From: Streptomyces violaceoruber
GTDB lineage: Bacteria > Actinomycetota > Actinomycetes > Streptomycetales > Streptomycetaceae
Direction: 5' to 3'
Assembly (NCBI RefSeq): GCF_033406955.1
Contig: NZ_CP137734.1
Location: forward strand, 2,232,001 to 2,296,000
Length of the DNA: 64,000 nt
In this document: positions 1-8,288 of the stretch, piece by piece
Numbering within the stretch: position 1 is the first letter of the stretch
Layout of the letters: the number at the start of each line of letters is the position of its first letter
Position numbers and translations under genes: made by a program
Notes under the pieces: model-generated
Told to the model about the DNA's origin: nothing
Databases searched by the model: none
Seen by the model: the letters and a program-made list of their open reading frames with translations, nothing else

Positions 1-128
1 AGGTCCTCACGCGCGCGTGCCGTCCCCGCTTCCGCGGCGTCGTGCGCCGGGCTCCGGAAGAGGGCGACGAACTCCTCGGGCAGGTGCAGGTCCAGGGTGT
101 CGTCGGCGCTCGCGTCGGTGGAATTCAC
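1..128 (-). CDS. 5' end of an unidentified gene of the siderophore block (runs off the window)
   Basis: About 42 codons are visible. The frame opens with GTG at 128-126, preceded by a good ribosome binding site (GAAGGAG, 7 nt before the start), and stays open to the window edge. The N-terminus reads like a hydrophilic lead-in followed by LDLHLPEEFVALFRSP. It lies 29 nt downstream of the IucA/IucC gene on the same strand, so it is very likely co-transcribed with it. A second siderophore synthetase or another biosynthetic or export enzyme is plausible from context, but the visible part shows no diagnostic motif, so I give no function. Confidence 0.6.
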   Translation of the reverse strand, partial: MNSTDASADDTLDLHLPEEFVALFRSPAHDAAEAGTARARED

Positions 129-157
129 AGTGTCGCTCCTTCGGGAGGGCGGCCCGC

Positions 158-2104
158 TCAGGCATGCAGGGGGTTGGCGATGGTGACGTAGACGGACTGG
201 GTGTCCACCGGTCCGACGAGTTCGTCGAGGCCGTGCAGCCGGGTCAGCAGGTTCGCCTTGCAGCGCAGCACGGGTGAGTCGAGCAGGTGGGCGGGGAGCG
301 GGCCGCCCTGGGGGTCGGGGCCCGAGTCCAGCTCACGGAGGAAGCGGCGGAAGGCCGCCAGCAGCGTGCCCTCCGGGGCGAGACGCTCGGAGCCGAAGGT
401 GCCGATGAGACCGAACACGTTGTTGACGGCGAGGTAGTAGGCGAAGCGCTCGTCGGCGACGGCGTCGGCCACGAACGTGTCGCTGTGTTCGCCGATCCCG
501 GGGAGCCTGGCGTCGAGTTCCGCACGCCGGGACTCGCGGAAGTAGTAGCCCTGGTTGTCGCGGTAGCGGCCGCCCGCGGGCCAGCCGTCGGCGTCCAGCA
601 GGACGAGCGCGTTCTGCTGGTGCGCCTCAAGGGCGATCCCCGCGCGGGCGTCCAGCCACAGGACGGGGCGCACGACGTGGTGGAGGTAGCGCAGGAACCA
701 CTCCACGGCGACCGCCCCGCGCGGGCGGCCGGTCCGCCCGGCGAGCCGGGTGACCACCTCGGCCAGCCGGGTGTGCGGCCGCGGCGCCACGAGGGAGGCC
801 ACGCAGCAGACGTCGTCCGAGGGCCGGAAGGGGTTGTGCCGGACGACGACGTCGAGGCCGCGCACGGGCGTGCCGTCGGCGCCGTCGACGGCCAGCCAGG
901 CCGGGTCGCGGACGATGTCGAAGTCCGGGTGGGCCGACCGCCACTGGCGGGACAGGCCGCGGCGCAGCAGGCGGTGCACCTCGACGCCGCGGTGGAGCTC
1001 CTTGCGGAGGTTCTCCCGGCGGGAGTTGGTGATGTGCAGGCCCAGCGAGAGCTTGAGCATGGCGGGGGCGCCGCCACGGCGGACGGTGCGCACGGAGGAC
1101 GTGGGATGCCATGCCGGGCCCCGGGCGCCGAGGTCCCTGACCAGCCCGGCGTCCAGGAGGGCGGCGACGTCCGGCCGGTGCAGCACCGCGCGGAACTGCC
1201 AGGGGTGCAGAGGCAGGAGGGCGTACCCCTCGGGTGCCGCCGGACCGTCCGCCGCGAGGCGCGCGGTGAGCGCGGGCGCGGTGACCGGGCGGCCGCGCTC
1301 GGTCCAGGCCGAGTCGGTGCCGAGCACGGAGGGGGCGACGGCCAGCCAGTGCAGCGGGAAGGAGCCGCGCAGCTCCGGTGAGTACCGGCGTGCCTCGTCC
1401 TCGGTGAGGCCCTCCCTGCTCTTCGGGGTGGGATGCAGCGGGTGGCCGAGGAGCAGGGCCTGTTCGGCGGCGAGGAAGAGGTCGGGTCCGCCGCGTTCAC
1501 CTGAACCGGCGCGGTCCCGGAGGAAGACGGCGGTGCGGCGGACGGAGTCGGCCACGCGCGCGACGAGGTCGGGACCGTCCGGCCCCGGTGCACCGGCCGT
1601 CTCGCGTACGAGCAGCGCGGCGAGTGTGACCGCGTCCACCGGCGGCGCCGACGCGGGGGAGCCGGAAAGCCGCGGGGGGCCGAAGCGGTGCGCTCCGGTC
1701 GGGGACCAGTAGCGGACGGGCACGACGAGCGCCGTACCGGAGGCCGGCAGCGGCACGTGGAGGACACCGTCGTCGGGGGCGGACACGTCGGCCTCACGGG
1801 CCCAGCAGCGGATCAGGTTCTCCGTGCCCGCGGCCTGGGCGGCGGCGCAGGGATCGAGGTCGTCCAGGGGGTCGGCCGCGGACCGGCGGGTGTGCGGCGC
1901 GGGCCGCGGCCCGGGGAGGACGCCGTGCGCCGGGGCAAGCCGTGGTGCGGTGCCCGGAGTCCCGTCGGACTCCGCGGCGGCGTCGCGCGCGGCGTCCGGA
2001 GCCGCAACAGGCCCCGGAGCAGCGGGGGTCCCGGGGGCGGAGGTGGCCGCGGGGGCCGGTTCGAGGGCCGCGAGGGCCGGTTCGGGGGCGGGGTCGGTGT
2101 GCAA
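158..2104 (-). CDS. IucA/IucC-family siderophore synthetase (NIS synthetase)
   Basis: A 648-residue protein of the NRPS-independent siderophore synthetase family. These enzymes use ATP to adenylate a carboxylate (citrate or a derivative) and condense it with an amine or alcohol. The family signature is seen in the middle of the protein: LPLHPWQFRAVL, then KLSLGLHITNSRRENLRKEL, then the FhuF-like C-terminal half with VRPVLWLDARAGIALEAHQQN. The first ~75 residues are Ala/Pro-rich and probably disordered. The start is a TTG codon at 2104-2102 with AGGAGG 7 nt upstream; no ATG or GTG fits as well. The aminotransferase gene ends 39 nt upstream on the same strand and likely supplies a diamine substrate. 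The iron-scavenging role is inferred from family and context; the siderophore itself cannot be named. Confidence 0.88.
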   Translation of the reverse strand: MHTDPAPEPALAALEPAPAATSAPGTPAAPGPVAAPDAARDAAAESDGTPGTAPRLAPAHGVLPGPRPAPHTRRSAADPLDDLDPCAAAQAAGTENLIRCWAREADVSAPDDGVLHVPLPASGTALVVPVRYWSPTGAHRFGPPRLSGSPASAPPVDAVTLAALLVRETAGAPGPDGPDLVARVADSVRRTAVFLRDRAGSGERGGPDLFLAAEQALLLGHPLHPTPKSREGLTEDEARRYSPELRGSFPLHWLAVAPSVLGTDSAWTERGRPVTAPALTARLAADGPAAPEGYALLPLHPWQFRAVLHRPDVAALLDAGLVRDLGARGPAWHPTSSVRTVRRGGAPAMLKLSLGLHITNSRRENLRKELHRGVEVHRLLRRGLSRQWRSAHPDFDIVRDPAWLAVDGADGTPVRGLDVVVRHNPFRPSDDVCCVASLVAPRPHTRLAEVVTRLAGRTGRPRGAVAVEWFLRYLHHVVRPVLWLDARAGIALEAHQQNALVLLDADGWPAGGRYRDNQGYYFRESRRAELDARLPGIGEHSDTFVADAVADERFAYYLAVNNVFGLIGTFGSERLAPEGTLLAAFRRFLRELDSGPDPQGGPLPAHLLDSPVLRCKANLLTRLHGLDELVGPVDTQSVYVTIANPLHA

Positions 2105-2143
2105 CGCGGGTCCTCCTGGCGTGCCGTGTCCGTGGGGTGGATC

Positions 2144-3475
2144 TCATCTCGGGCCGCGCTTCCCGCGTAACGGGACGGAGCCGCCGGGGCGGTCGCGGTC
2201 CACCGCCCGTACGGCGTCGGCGAGTCGGTCGAGGACGGCGGACATCTGCTCCTCGGTCACGATGAGCGGCGGCAGCAGCCGTACGACGTTCGCGCGCGGA
2301 CCCGTGACGTCCACGATCAGCCCGCGGCGCAGGCACTCCCGGCGGACGGCGGTGGCGAGGTGGGCGGCGGTGCCGGGGCGGACGGCGGTGCCGGGGCGGG
2401 CGCCATGGGCGGTGACGTCGGGCGCGGTGTCCGGCGCCACCAGTTCGACACCGGCCATCAGGCCCCGCCCGCGCACATCGCCGACGCACGTGAACTCCGC
2501 GGCCAGGGCCCGCAGTCCGGTCAGCATCCGGCCGCCCAGCGTGGCGGCGTGTTCGGCGAGCCGGTGCTCGCGGACGTGGGCGAGGGTGGCGGCTCCTGCG
2601 GCCAGGGCCAGTTGGTTGCCGCGGAAGGCGCCGGCCGTACGGTCCGGTTCGCCCAGGTCCTCGCGGTGGACCACCACGGCCAGGGGGAGGCTGCCGCCGA
2701 TCGCCTTGGCGAGGACCAGCACATCGGGCGTGACTCCGCTGTGCTCGAAGGCCCAGTAGGCGCCGGTCCGGCCCACGCCCGTCCCGGTCTCGTCGACGAT
2801 GAGCGGGACGGCACGGTCGGCCGCGCGGGCCCGCAGGCGCCGCACCAGGCCGTCCGGCACCGGACGCACCCCGGCCTGGCTCCGGACCGGTTCCAGGAGG
2901 AGTCCGGCAGGCCGCTCCCTTCCCGGCCCGCCGCCGTGGTCGTCGTCGAGAAACGTCTCGTCGGCATCGGTGACGGCATCGGTGACGGTGACCACCCGGG
3001 TCCGCCCGGTGGCGGCGCGGGCCAGCGCGACGGCCGCGTCGACCGGGGCCGTGCCGGCCGGGCCGCAGAACCGCACGCGCGCGCGGTCGGCGAGTCCCGG
3101 CGGCAGGGTGCGCAGCAGCTCGGTGACGAAGGCGTCCTCGACCGGTGTGGTGAGGTCCATGACGTGCAGGGGGGCGCCCGAGTCGAGGACCGCACGGATC
3201 GCGTCGAGGACGACGGGGTGGTTGTGGCCGAGGGCCAGGGTGCCCGCGCCGGAGACACAGTCCAGGTAACGGCGGCCGTCGGCGCCCTCGATGGTGAGTC
3301 CCCGGGCGCGGACGGGTACGACCGGGAGGGCGCGCGCGTAGGTACGCGCGGCCGGTTCCCGCGCCGCCTGGCGCCTCGGAGCGCTCCTTCGCCCGCCGGC
3401 CCCCGGCCCTGTTCCTGGCCCTGGCCCTGTTCCTGTTCCTGTTCCTGGCCCTGTTCCTGATCCTGACCCTGCCAT
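2144..3475 (-). CDS. class III (PLP) aminotransferase, probable diaminobutyrate-type, of the siderophore block
   Basis: About 443 residues. The fold-type I class III pattern is clear: RARGLTIEGADGRRYLDCVSG near the N-terminus, LALGHNHP, the PLP-phosphate segment, LIVDETGTGVGRTG (PLP-ring Asp region), DVLVLAKAIGGSLPLA with the Schiff-base Lys, and FRGNQLALAAGAATL. Relatives make 2,4-diaminobutyrate or a similar diamine, which would feed the synthetase immediately downstream. The start is uncertain. I choose ATG at 3475-3473 because a GGGGAG lies just upstream. The same frame stays open back to 3694 but has no convincing binding site there. After the chosen start, an 11-unit hexanucleotide repeat encodes an alternating Gly-Thr/Pro/Ser tail of about 22 residues that homologous enzymes do not need. 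Confidence 0.83.
   Translation of the reverse strand: MAGSGSGTGPGTGTGTGPGPGTGPGAGGRRSAPRRQAAREPAARTYARALPVVPVRARGLTIEGADGRRYLDCVSGAGTLALGHNHPVVLDAIRAVLDSGAPLHVMDLTTPVEDAFVTELLRTLPPGLADRARVRFCGPAGTAPVDAAVALARAATGRTRVVTVTDAVTDADETFLDDDHGGGPGRERPAGLLLEPVRSQAGVRPVPDGLVRRLRARAADRAVPLIVDETGTGVGRTGAYWAFEHSGVTPDVLVLAKAIGGSLPLAVVVHREDLGEPDRTAGAFRGNQLALAAGAATLAHVREHRLAEHAATLGGRMLTGLRALAAEFTCVGDVRGRGLMAGVELVAPDTAPDVTAHGARPGTAVRPGTAAHLATAVRRECLRRGLIVDVTGPRANVVRLLPPLIVTEEQMSAVLDRLADAVRAVDRDRPGGSVPLRGKRGPR
3405..3470. repeat. hexanucleotide tandem repeat, 11 units, in the aminotransferase N-terminus
   Basis: On the plus strand the units are GGCCCT or GTTCCT (last two GATCCT, GACCCT), eleven in a row without interruption. 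On the coding (minus) strand each unit is a Gly plus Ser, Thr or Pro codon pair, so changes in copy number alter tail length without shifting the frame. The repeat starts directly after the proposed ATG. Confidence 0.9.
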
Positions 3476-4007
3476 GCCGCTCCCCTGCCCAGCGCCCTCG
3501 TGCAGGCCGCGCCCCTGTCCAGCGCCCACGCGCGCGGTGTGCGCCCTCGTGGACGCCCCGGCCGCGGGCTCGCTCGCCACGACCGGCCCGGCGTTCCCGC
3601 CGGCGCCCGCGCACCCTCCGTACGGGGATCCCGCCACGGCTCGTCGACCTCCCGCCGTCCGGACCCGACCCGACGTGCCGGGCGCTCCCGGCATGGGGGA
3701 CCGCGTCCGGACAGCAGGCCCCCCACCGCTACCAACCGAGGACCGTTCACGGGGTTACGGCCTGCCTGAAGATCGTTGCCACGGCGGGGGTGTGCGCGGG
3801 GCTTTCGCGGTCCGCTCCGGCTGCGCGACCCGACGGTCCGGTCCAGCGGGCGACGCGTGCCAGGTCAGGCGGCTGTATCCGAACCGTTGCCGTTCCGTCG
3901 GAACTCCCCCACAGCCACCGCATAGTGTGTGGTGCCGTTCCCGGTCACCGTCGTTCGGCGGTTCGACCGCGGCACCACGTTCGTTCACAGCAGGGGGAGT
4001 CAACACC
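3476..4007. other. divergent intergenic region between aminotransferase and first protease lipoprotein
   Basis: This 532-bp stretch must hold the promoters of both flanking transcription units. The minus-strand frame of the aminotransferase stays open to 3694, but its composition there is Gly/Ala/Arg-rich and unlike the enzyme. I searched for an iron-regulator (DmdR/IdeR-type) box; only a poor match exists near 3752-3770. No convincing promoter can be assigned by eye. Confidence 0.4.
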
Positions 4008-5237
4008 ATGCGATCCATACGGCCGTCGTTCAGCACGCGCGGAAACAGGCGCGGACGGCGCGGAACCTCCTCCGCGGCCGCCGCCGTGGCGCTCGTCTCG
4101 GCGCTCGCGCTCACCGCCACGGCGTGCGAGGACGGCGACCCCGAGGCGGGCGGCGACGCCTCGGCCTCCGCGTCCGCCGCGGACGACGGCAACGGCGGCA
4201 TCCGGATCCCGGACGACATCAAGGACAAGCTCAAGGAACACGGGATCGACGTCGACGACTGGAAGAACGGCGCCTGGAAGAACTGGAACAAGGACGACTG
4301 GCTGCGCGAGGCGCAGGACTTCGTCAACCCGATCATCGAGGGCCTGTGGGACCCGGACCGGATGCGGGACGCCGAGGAGCCGGACCAGGAGGTCGACGAG
4401 AACGACATCTCCGGCGACCAGGGCGTCACCGACCCGGAGCCCGCGCCCGTCGAGGCGGAGGCCGTACCGGCCAAGTACCACGACAACGCCGCCACGGCCG
4501 GCAAGCTCCTCTTCGACTCCCCCAAGGGTTCGATGGTGTGCTCGGCGACGGTCGTGAAGGACCCGGCCCACCCCGGCAAGTCCAACATGGTGTGGACGGC
4601 CGGTCACTGCGTGCACGCGGGCAAGAGCGGCGGCTGGTACCGCAACATCGCCTTCGTCCCGTCGTACAACGACGCCGACAAGTCGGTGGAGGAGCTGCAG
4701 AACGCCACCAAGGAGGAGCTCGCTCCCTACGGTGTCTGGTGGGGCGACTGGGCGCAGACCTCGGACCAGTGGATCGAGCAGGGCGGCGCGACCGGTGGTG
4801 ACGGCGCCTCGTACGACTTCGCCGTGATCCATGTGACGCCGGAGAAGGGCAGCGGCGGCAAGTCGCTGGAGGAGACGGTCGGCGCCGCGCTGCCGGTCGA
4901 CTTCGACGCGCCCGCCGTGCCGGAGATCGAGAGCATGAAGGCGATCGGCTACCCGGCCGCGCCGCCGTACGACGGCCAGAAGTTGTACCAGTGCCAGGAC
5001 AAGCCCGGACGGCTGTCGCTCAACGCCTCCGACCCGACGATGTACCGCATCGGCTGCACCATGACCGGCGGCTCGTCCGGTGGTGGCTGGGTCGCCGCCG
5101 GTTCCGACGGCAAGCCCGCGCTGGTCTCCAACACCTCCATCGGCCCGGTGACGGCCGGCTGGCTGGCCGGTCCGCGCCTGGGCGACGAGGCCAAGGGCGT
5201 GTTCGACGCGGTGAGCGGCAAGTTCGCCGGCCAGTGA
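4008..5237 (+). CDS. trypsin-like serine peptidase lipoprotein (first of a tandem pair)
   Basis: 409 residues, starting at ATG 4008 with GGGGGAG upstream. The N-terminus is a twin-Arg-containing, hydrophobic signal ending LTATAC with Cys40, so a lipidated, membrane-anchored exoprotein is predicted. After an acidic low-complexity linker comes a Trp-rich block (EHGIDVDDWK to GLWDPDRM, about residues 77-119) that is nearly identical in the next gene. The chymotrypsin-fold triad is visible: His200 in VWTAGHC, Asp270 in SYDFAVIHV, and Ser357 in TGGSSGGGW. The conserved pre-domain may be an inhibitory or targeting segment. The substrate is unknown. It lies 97 nt upstream of its paralogue on the same strand. 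The active-site assignment is by motif; peptidase activity is inferred. Confidence 0.83.
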   Translation: MRSIRPSFSTRGNRRGRRGTSSAAAAVALVSALALTATACEDGDPEAGGDASASASAADDGNGGIRIPDDIKDKLKEHGIDVDDWKNGAWKNWNKDDWLREAQDFVNPIIEGLWDPDRMRDAEEPDQEVDENDISGDQGVTDPEPAPVEAEAVPAKYHDNAATAGKLLFDSPKGSMVCSATVVKDPAHPGKSNMVWTAGHCVHAGKSGGWYRNIAFVPSYNDADKSVEELQNATKEELAPYGVWWGDWAQTSDQWIEQGGATGGDGASYDFAVIHVTPEKGSGGKSLEETVGAALPVDFDAPAVPEIESMKAIGYPAAPPYDGQKLYQCQDKPGRLSLNASDPTMYRIGCTMTGGSSGGGWVAAGSDGKPALVSNTSIGPVTAGWLAGPRLGDEAKGVFDAVSGKFAGQ

Positions 5238-5334
5238 GGACGGTGGGGTGCGTCGGGCCCGTAGCCGGCACCCCGCCGCGCGTTCCATGACAGACATTCA
5301 CGCGTTCACACGTTTCAACGGGGGTTGTCGCACC

Positions 5335-6552
5335 ATGCGTTCCACACCTGGGTCCGCCGCGCCACGGCGCGGGCGGCGCACCGCACTCGCCGCCGCCGGT
5401 CTGGTCGCCGCGCTCACGCTGACCGCGACCGCCTGCGGCGGATCGGAGCAGGACGAGGCCGACACCAAGCCCGGCGGCGGCACCTCCGAGGCCGCCGACG
5501 CGGGCGGCACCGATGGCGGCGGGGGCGGGCTGGCGGCCGGCCTCGCGAACCGGCTCAAGGAGCACGGCATCGACGTCGACCGGTGGAAGGACGGCGGCTG
5601 GAAGGACTGGGACGAGGACAAGTGGCTCAGTGAGGCCAAGGACTTCGTCAACCCGGTGATCGAGGGCCTGTGGGAGCCGGAGCGGATGAAGTCCGCGAAG
5701 GAGGCCGACAAGACCGTCACCACCAAGGACGCCGCCGCCGACCAGGGTGCCACCGACCCGGAGCCGGCGCCCGTCGAGGCCGTGGCCGAGGAGAAGCCGT
5801 ACCACGAGAACGCCGCTCCGGTGGGGAAGGTCTTCTTCGACTCCCCCGAGGGCTCGATGGTCTGCTCAGGCACGGTGGTCAAGGACGTGAACCACCCCGG
5901 GAAGTCCAACCTGGTGTGGACGGCGGGCCACTGCGTGCACGCGGGCGGCAGCGGCGGCTGGTACCGCAACATCGCCTTCGTCCCGTCGTACAACGACTAC
6001 GGCAAGTCCGAGGCGGAACTGGCGAACGCGACGACCACCGAGATGGCGCCGTACGGCACTTGGTGGGCCGACTGGGCGGCGACCTCGGACCAGTGGATCA
6101 AGGGCGGTTCGGAGAGCGGCGGTGACGGGGCCGCGTACGACTACTCGGTGCTGCACGTGAAGCCCGAGCAGGGCGGCAAGTCGCTGGAGGAGACCGTCGG
6201 CGCCGCGCTGGAGGTGGACTTCTCCGCCCCGTCGGCGACCGAGGTGTCCAGCATGGGTGCCTGGGGCTACCCGGCGGCCGCGCCGTACGACGGCCTGGAG
6301 ATGTTCAAGTGCCTCGACCGGCCCGGCCGGCTGTCGCTGAGCCCGTCGCTGCCGACGATGTACCGCATCGGCTGCACCATGACCGGCGGCTCGTCCGGCG
6401 GCGGTTGGTTCCGGGTGGTGGACGGCGAGACCAAGCTGGTCTCCAACACGTCGATCGGCCCGCTGGAGAACACCTGGCTGGCCGGACCGCAGCTAGGCCC
6501 GTCGGCCGAGGCGATGTACCAGAGCATGAGCAAGACGTACGGCGGTCAGTGA
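5335..6552 (+). CDS. trypsin-like serine peptidase lipoprotein (second of a tandem pair)
   Basis: 405 residues from ATG 5335. The layout matches the preceding gene: Arg-rich signal with lipobox ending TLTATAC (Cys34), acidic/Gly-rich linker, the Trp-rich block EHGIDVDRWKDGGWKDW to GLWEPERM, then the peptidase domain with His199 (VWTAGHC), Asp269 (AYDYSVLHV) and Ser354 (TGGSSGGGW). The two proteins are clearly products of a local duplication and align almost without gaps over the catalytic domain, while signal and linker regions have diverged. A very strong palindromic terminator follows 20 nt after the stop, separating it from the convergent hflX. Substrate and physiological role are unknown. 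Confidence 0.83.
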   Translation: MRSTPGSAAPRRGRRTALAAAGLVAALTLTATACGGSEQDEADTKPGGGTSEAADAGGTDGGGGGLAAGLANRLKEHGIDVDRWKDGGWKDWDEDKWLSEAKDFVNPVIEGLWEPERMKSAKEADKTVTTKDAAADQGATDPEPAPVEAVAEEKPYHENAAPVGKVFFDSPEGSMVCSGTVVKDVNHPGKSNLVWTAGHCVHAGGSGGWYRNIAFVPSYNDYGKSEAELANATTTEMAPYGTWWADWAATSDQWIKGGSESGGDGAAYDYSVLHVKPEQGGKSLEETVGAALEVDFSAPSATEVSSMGAWGYPAAAPYDGLEMFKCLDRPGRLSLSPSLPTMYRIGCTMTGGSSGGGWFRVVDGETKLVSNTSIGPLENTWLAGPQLGPSAEAMYQSMSKTYGGQ

Positions 6553-6572
6553 CCCGTACAGGCTCCGTACGT

Positions 6573-6618
6573 GACCGAGGGCCCGCCCCCTGCCGCGGCA
6601 GGGGGCGGGCCCTCGGTC
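6573..6618. terminator. perfect 46-bp palindrome, bidirectional terminator
   Basis: The sequence GACCGAGGGCCCGCCCCCTG and onward to 6618 is a perfect 23+23 bp inverted repeat with no mismatches, between the convergent ends of the protease pair (6552) and hflX (6648). It can fold into the same hairpin in either transcript. There is no T-tract, which is normal for high-GC actinobacterial terminators. Confidence 0.9.
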
Positions 6619-6647
6619 GGTCGGCCTGCTGTTCGGCCGCGCGGGTC

Positions 6648-8141
6648 TCAGGCGAGCGGTGCCGGAACGTACGGCGCGAGCTCCGCCGCCAGCTCCTCGT
6701 GCACCCGCACCTTGAGCAGGGTGCCCTCCGGGGTGTGCTCCTCGGAGATCACCTCGCCCTCGTCGTGCGCGCGGGCCACCAGCTTGCCGTGGGTGTACGG
6801 CACGAGCGCCTCGATCTCGACCGAGGGACGCGGCAGCTCGTTGTCGATCAGGGCGAGCAGCTGGTCGATGTTCTGGCCGGTGCGCGCCGAGACGGCGATG
6901 GCCCGCTTCTCGATCCGCAGCAGCCGCTGGAGCACCAGCGGGTCGGCCATGTCGGCCTTGTTGATCACGACGATCTCGGGCACGTCGGTGGCGCCGACGT
7001 CCCTGATCACCTCGCGCACGGCGGCCAGCTGCTCCTCCGGGACGGGGTGCGAACCGTCGACCACGTGAAGGATCAGGTCGGAGTCGCCGACCTCCTCCAT
7101 CGTGGAGCGGAACGCCTCGACCAGGTGGTGCGGCAGGTGCCGGACGAAGCCGACGGTGTCGGCCAGGGTGTACAGCCGCCCGCTGGGGGTCTCGGCCCGG
7201 CGCACGGTCGGGTCGAGGGTCGCGAACAGGGCGTTCTCGACCAGCACGCCCGCGCCCGTGAGGCGGTTGAGCAGCGAGGACTTGCCGGCGTTGGTGTAGC
7301 CCGCGATGGCGACGGAGGGCACCTTGTGGCGCTTGCGCTCCTGGCGCTTGATCTCGCGGCCGGTCTTCATCTCCGCGATCTCCCGGCGCATCTTCGCCAT
7401 CTTCTCGCGGATCCGGCGCCGGTCCGTCTCGATCTTGGTCTCACCGGGACCGCGGGTGGCGAGGCCGCCGCCCTTGCCGCCGCCCATCTGCCGGGACAGC
7501 GACTGACCCCAGCCGCGCAGCCGCGGCAGCATGTACTGCATCTGCGCGAGCGCGACCTGCGCCTTGCCCTCTCGGGACTTGGCGTGCTGGGCGAAGATGT
7601 CCAGGATCAGGGCGGTGCGGTCGATGACCTTGACCTTGACGACGTCCTCGAGGTGGATCAGCTGTCCCGGGCTCAGCTCACCGTCGCAGATGACGGTGTC
7701 CGCACCCGTGTGGAGCACGACGTCCCGCAGCTCCTCGGCCTTGCCGGAGCCGATGTAGGTGGCGGCGTCGGGCTTGTCGCGGCGCTGTACGACGCCGTCG
7801 AGCACGAGCGCACCCGCCGTCTCCGCGAGGGCGGCCAGCTCGGCCAGGGAGTTCTCCGCGTCCTGCACGGTGCCCGAGGTCCAGACGCCGACGAGGACGA
7901 CCCGCTCCAGACGGAGCTGGCGGTACTCGACCTCGGTGACGTCCTCGAGCTCGGTGGACAGGCCCGCCACGCGGCGCAGGGCAGCGCGGTCGGAGCGGTC
8001 GAACTGCTCGCCGTCCCACTGCGAGTCGTTTCCGCGGTTCCAGGCGACGTCCTCTTCCATCAGGGCATCGGCCCGGAGGCCCTCGGGATAGGTCTGCGCG
8101 AGACGCTTGGTGTCCTGGGAGGGGGAAGAAGAGGAGGTCAT
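6648..8141 (-). CDS. hflX: GTPase HflX
   Basis: 497 residues. HflX is a translational GTPase that binds the large ribosomal subunit and rescues or splits stalled ribosomes under stress. Features in order: N-terminal HflX domain with the ATYIGSGKAEEL and VICDGELSPGQ stretches, the Gly-rich linker GGGKGGGLATRGPGETKIE (about 220-238), a Lys/Arg-rich helix pair, then the G domain with G1 GYTNAGKS at 281-288, DTVGFV (G3) and NKAD (G4). The start at ATG 8141 is preferred over an upstream in-frame codon because AAGGA sits just before it and homology begins soon after. It is monocistronic, convergent with the protease pair and followed by the shared terminator. Confidence 0.95.
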   Translation of the reverse strand: MTSSSSPSQDTKRLAQTYPEGLRADALMEEDVAWNRGNDSQWDGEQFDRSDRAALRRVAGLSTELEDVTEVEYRQLRLERVVLVGVWTSGTVQDAENSLAELAALAETAGALVLDGVVQRRDKPDAATYIGSGKAEELRDVVLHTGADTVICDGELSPGQLIHLEDVVKVKVIDRTALILDIFAQHAKSREGKAQVALAQMQYMLPRLRGWGQSLSRQMGGGKGGGLATRGPGETKIETDRRRIREKMAKMRREIAEMKTGREIKRQERKRHKVPSVAIAGYTNAGKSSLLNRLTGAGVLVENALFATLDPTVRRAETPSGRLYTLADTVGFVRHLPHHLVEAFRSTMEEVGDSDLILHVVDGSHPVPEEQLAAVREVIRDVGATDVPEIVVINKADMADPLVLQRLLRIEKRAIAVSARTGQNIDQLLALIDNELPRPSVEIEALVPYTHGKLVARAHDEGEVISEEHTPEGTLLKVRVHEELAAELAPYVPAPLA

Positions 8142-8288
8142 TGGATCCTTACGTAGCTGGGAAGGGGTCGGCGCGGCCGTACGGGCCGCGACATCGTGTA
8201 CAACGTGCGAACCACCGGGGAGATTCCCGGGGCCCGTACCGCGCCGTCCCGAAGATGGTCGCACGGCACGGGCCGTCTCGTCACCGGC

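Noticed and set aside
3476..3694. N-terminal extension of the aminotransferase back to 3694
   Set aside because: The frame is open, but the sequence is Gly/Ala/Arg-rich, lacks a ribosome binding site and is not expected for this enzyme family.
3752..3772. Possible iron-regulator (DmdR/IdeR) box upstream of the siderophore aminotransferase
   Set aside because: The best alignment to the TTAGGTTAGGCTAACCTAA pattern needs several insertions and mismatches, so it is not supportable by eye.
8195..8215. ClgR-like box (GTTCGC-N5) upstream of hflX on the minus strand
   Set aside because: hflX belongs to the ClgR regulon in Corynebacterium, and GTTCGC is present here, but the second half-site GCG is not matched at the required spacing.
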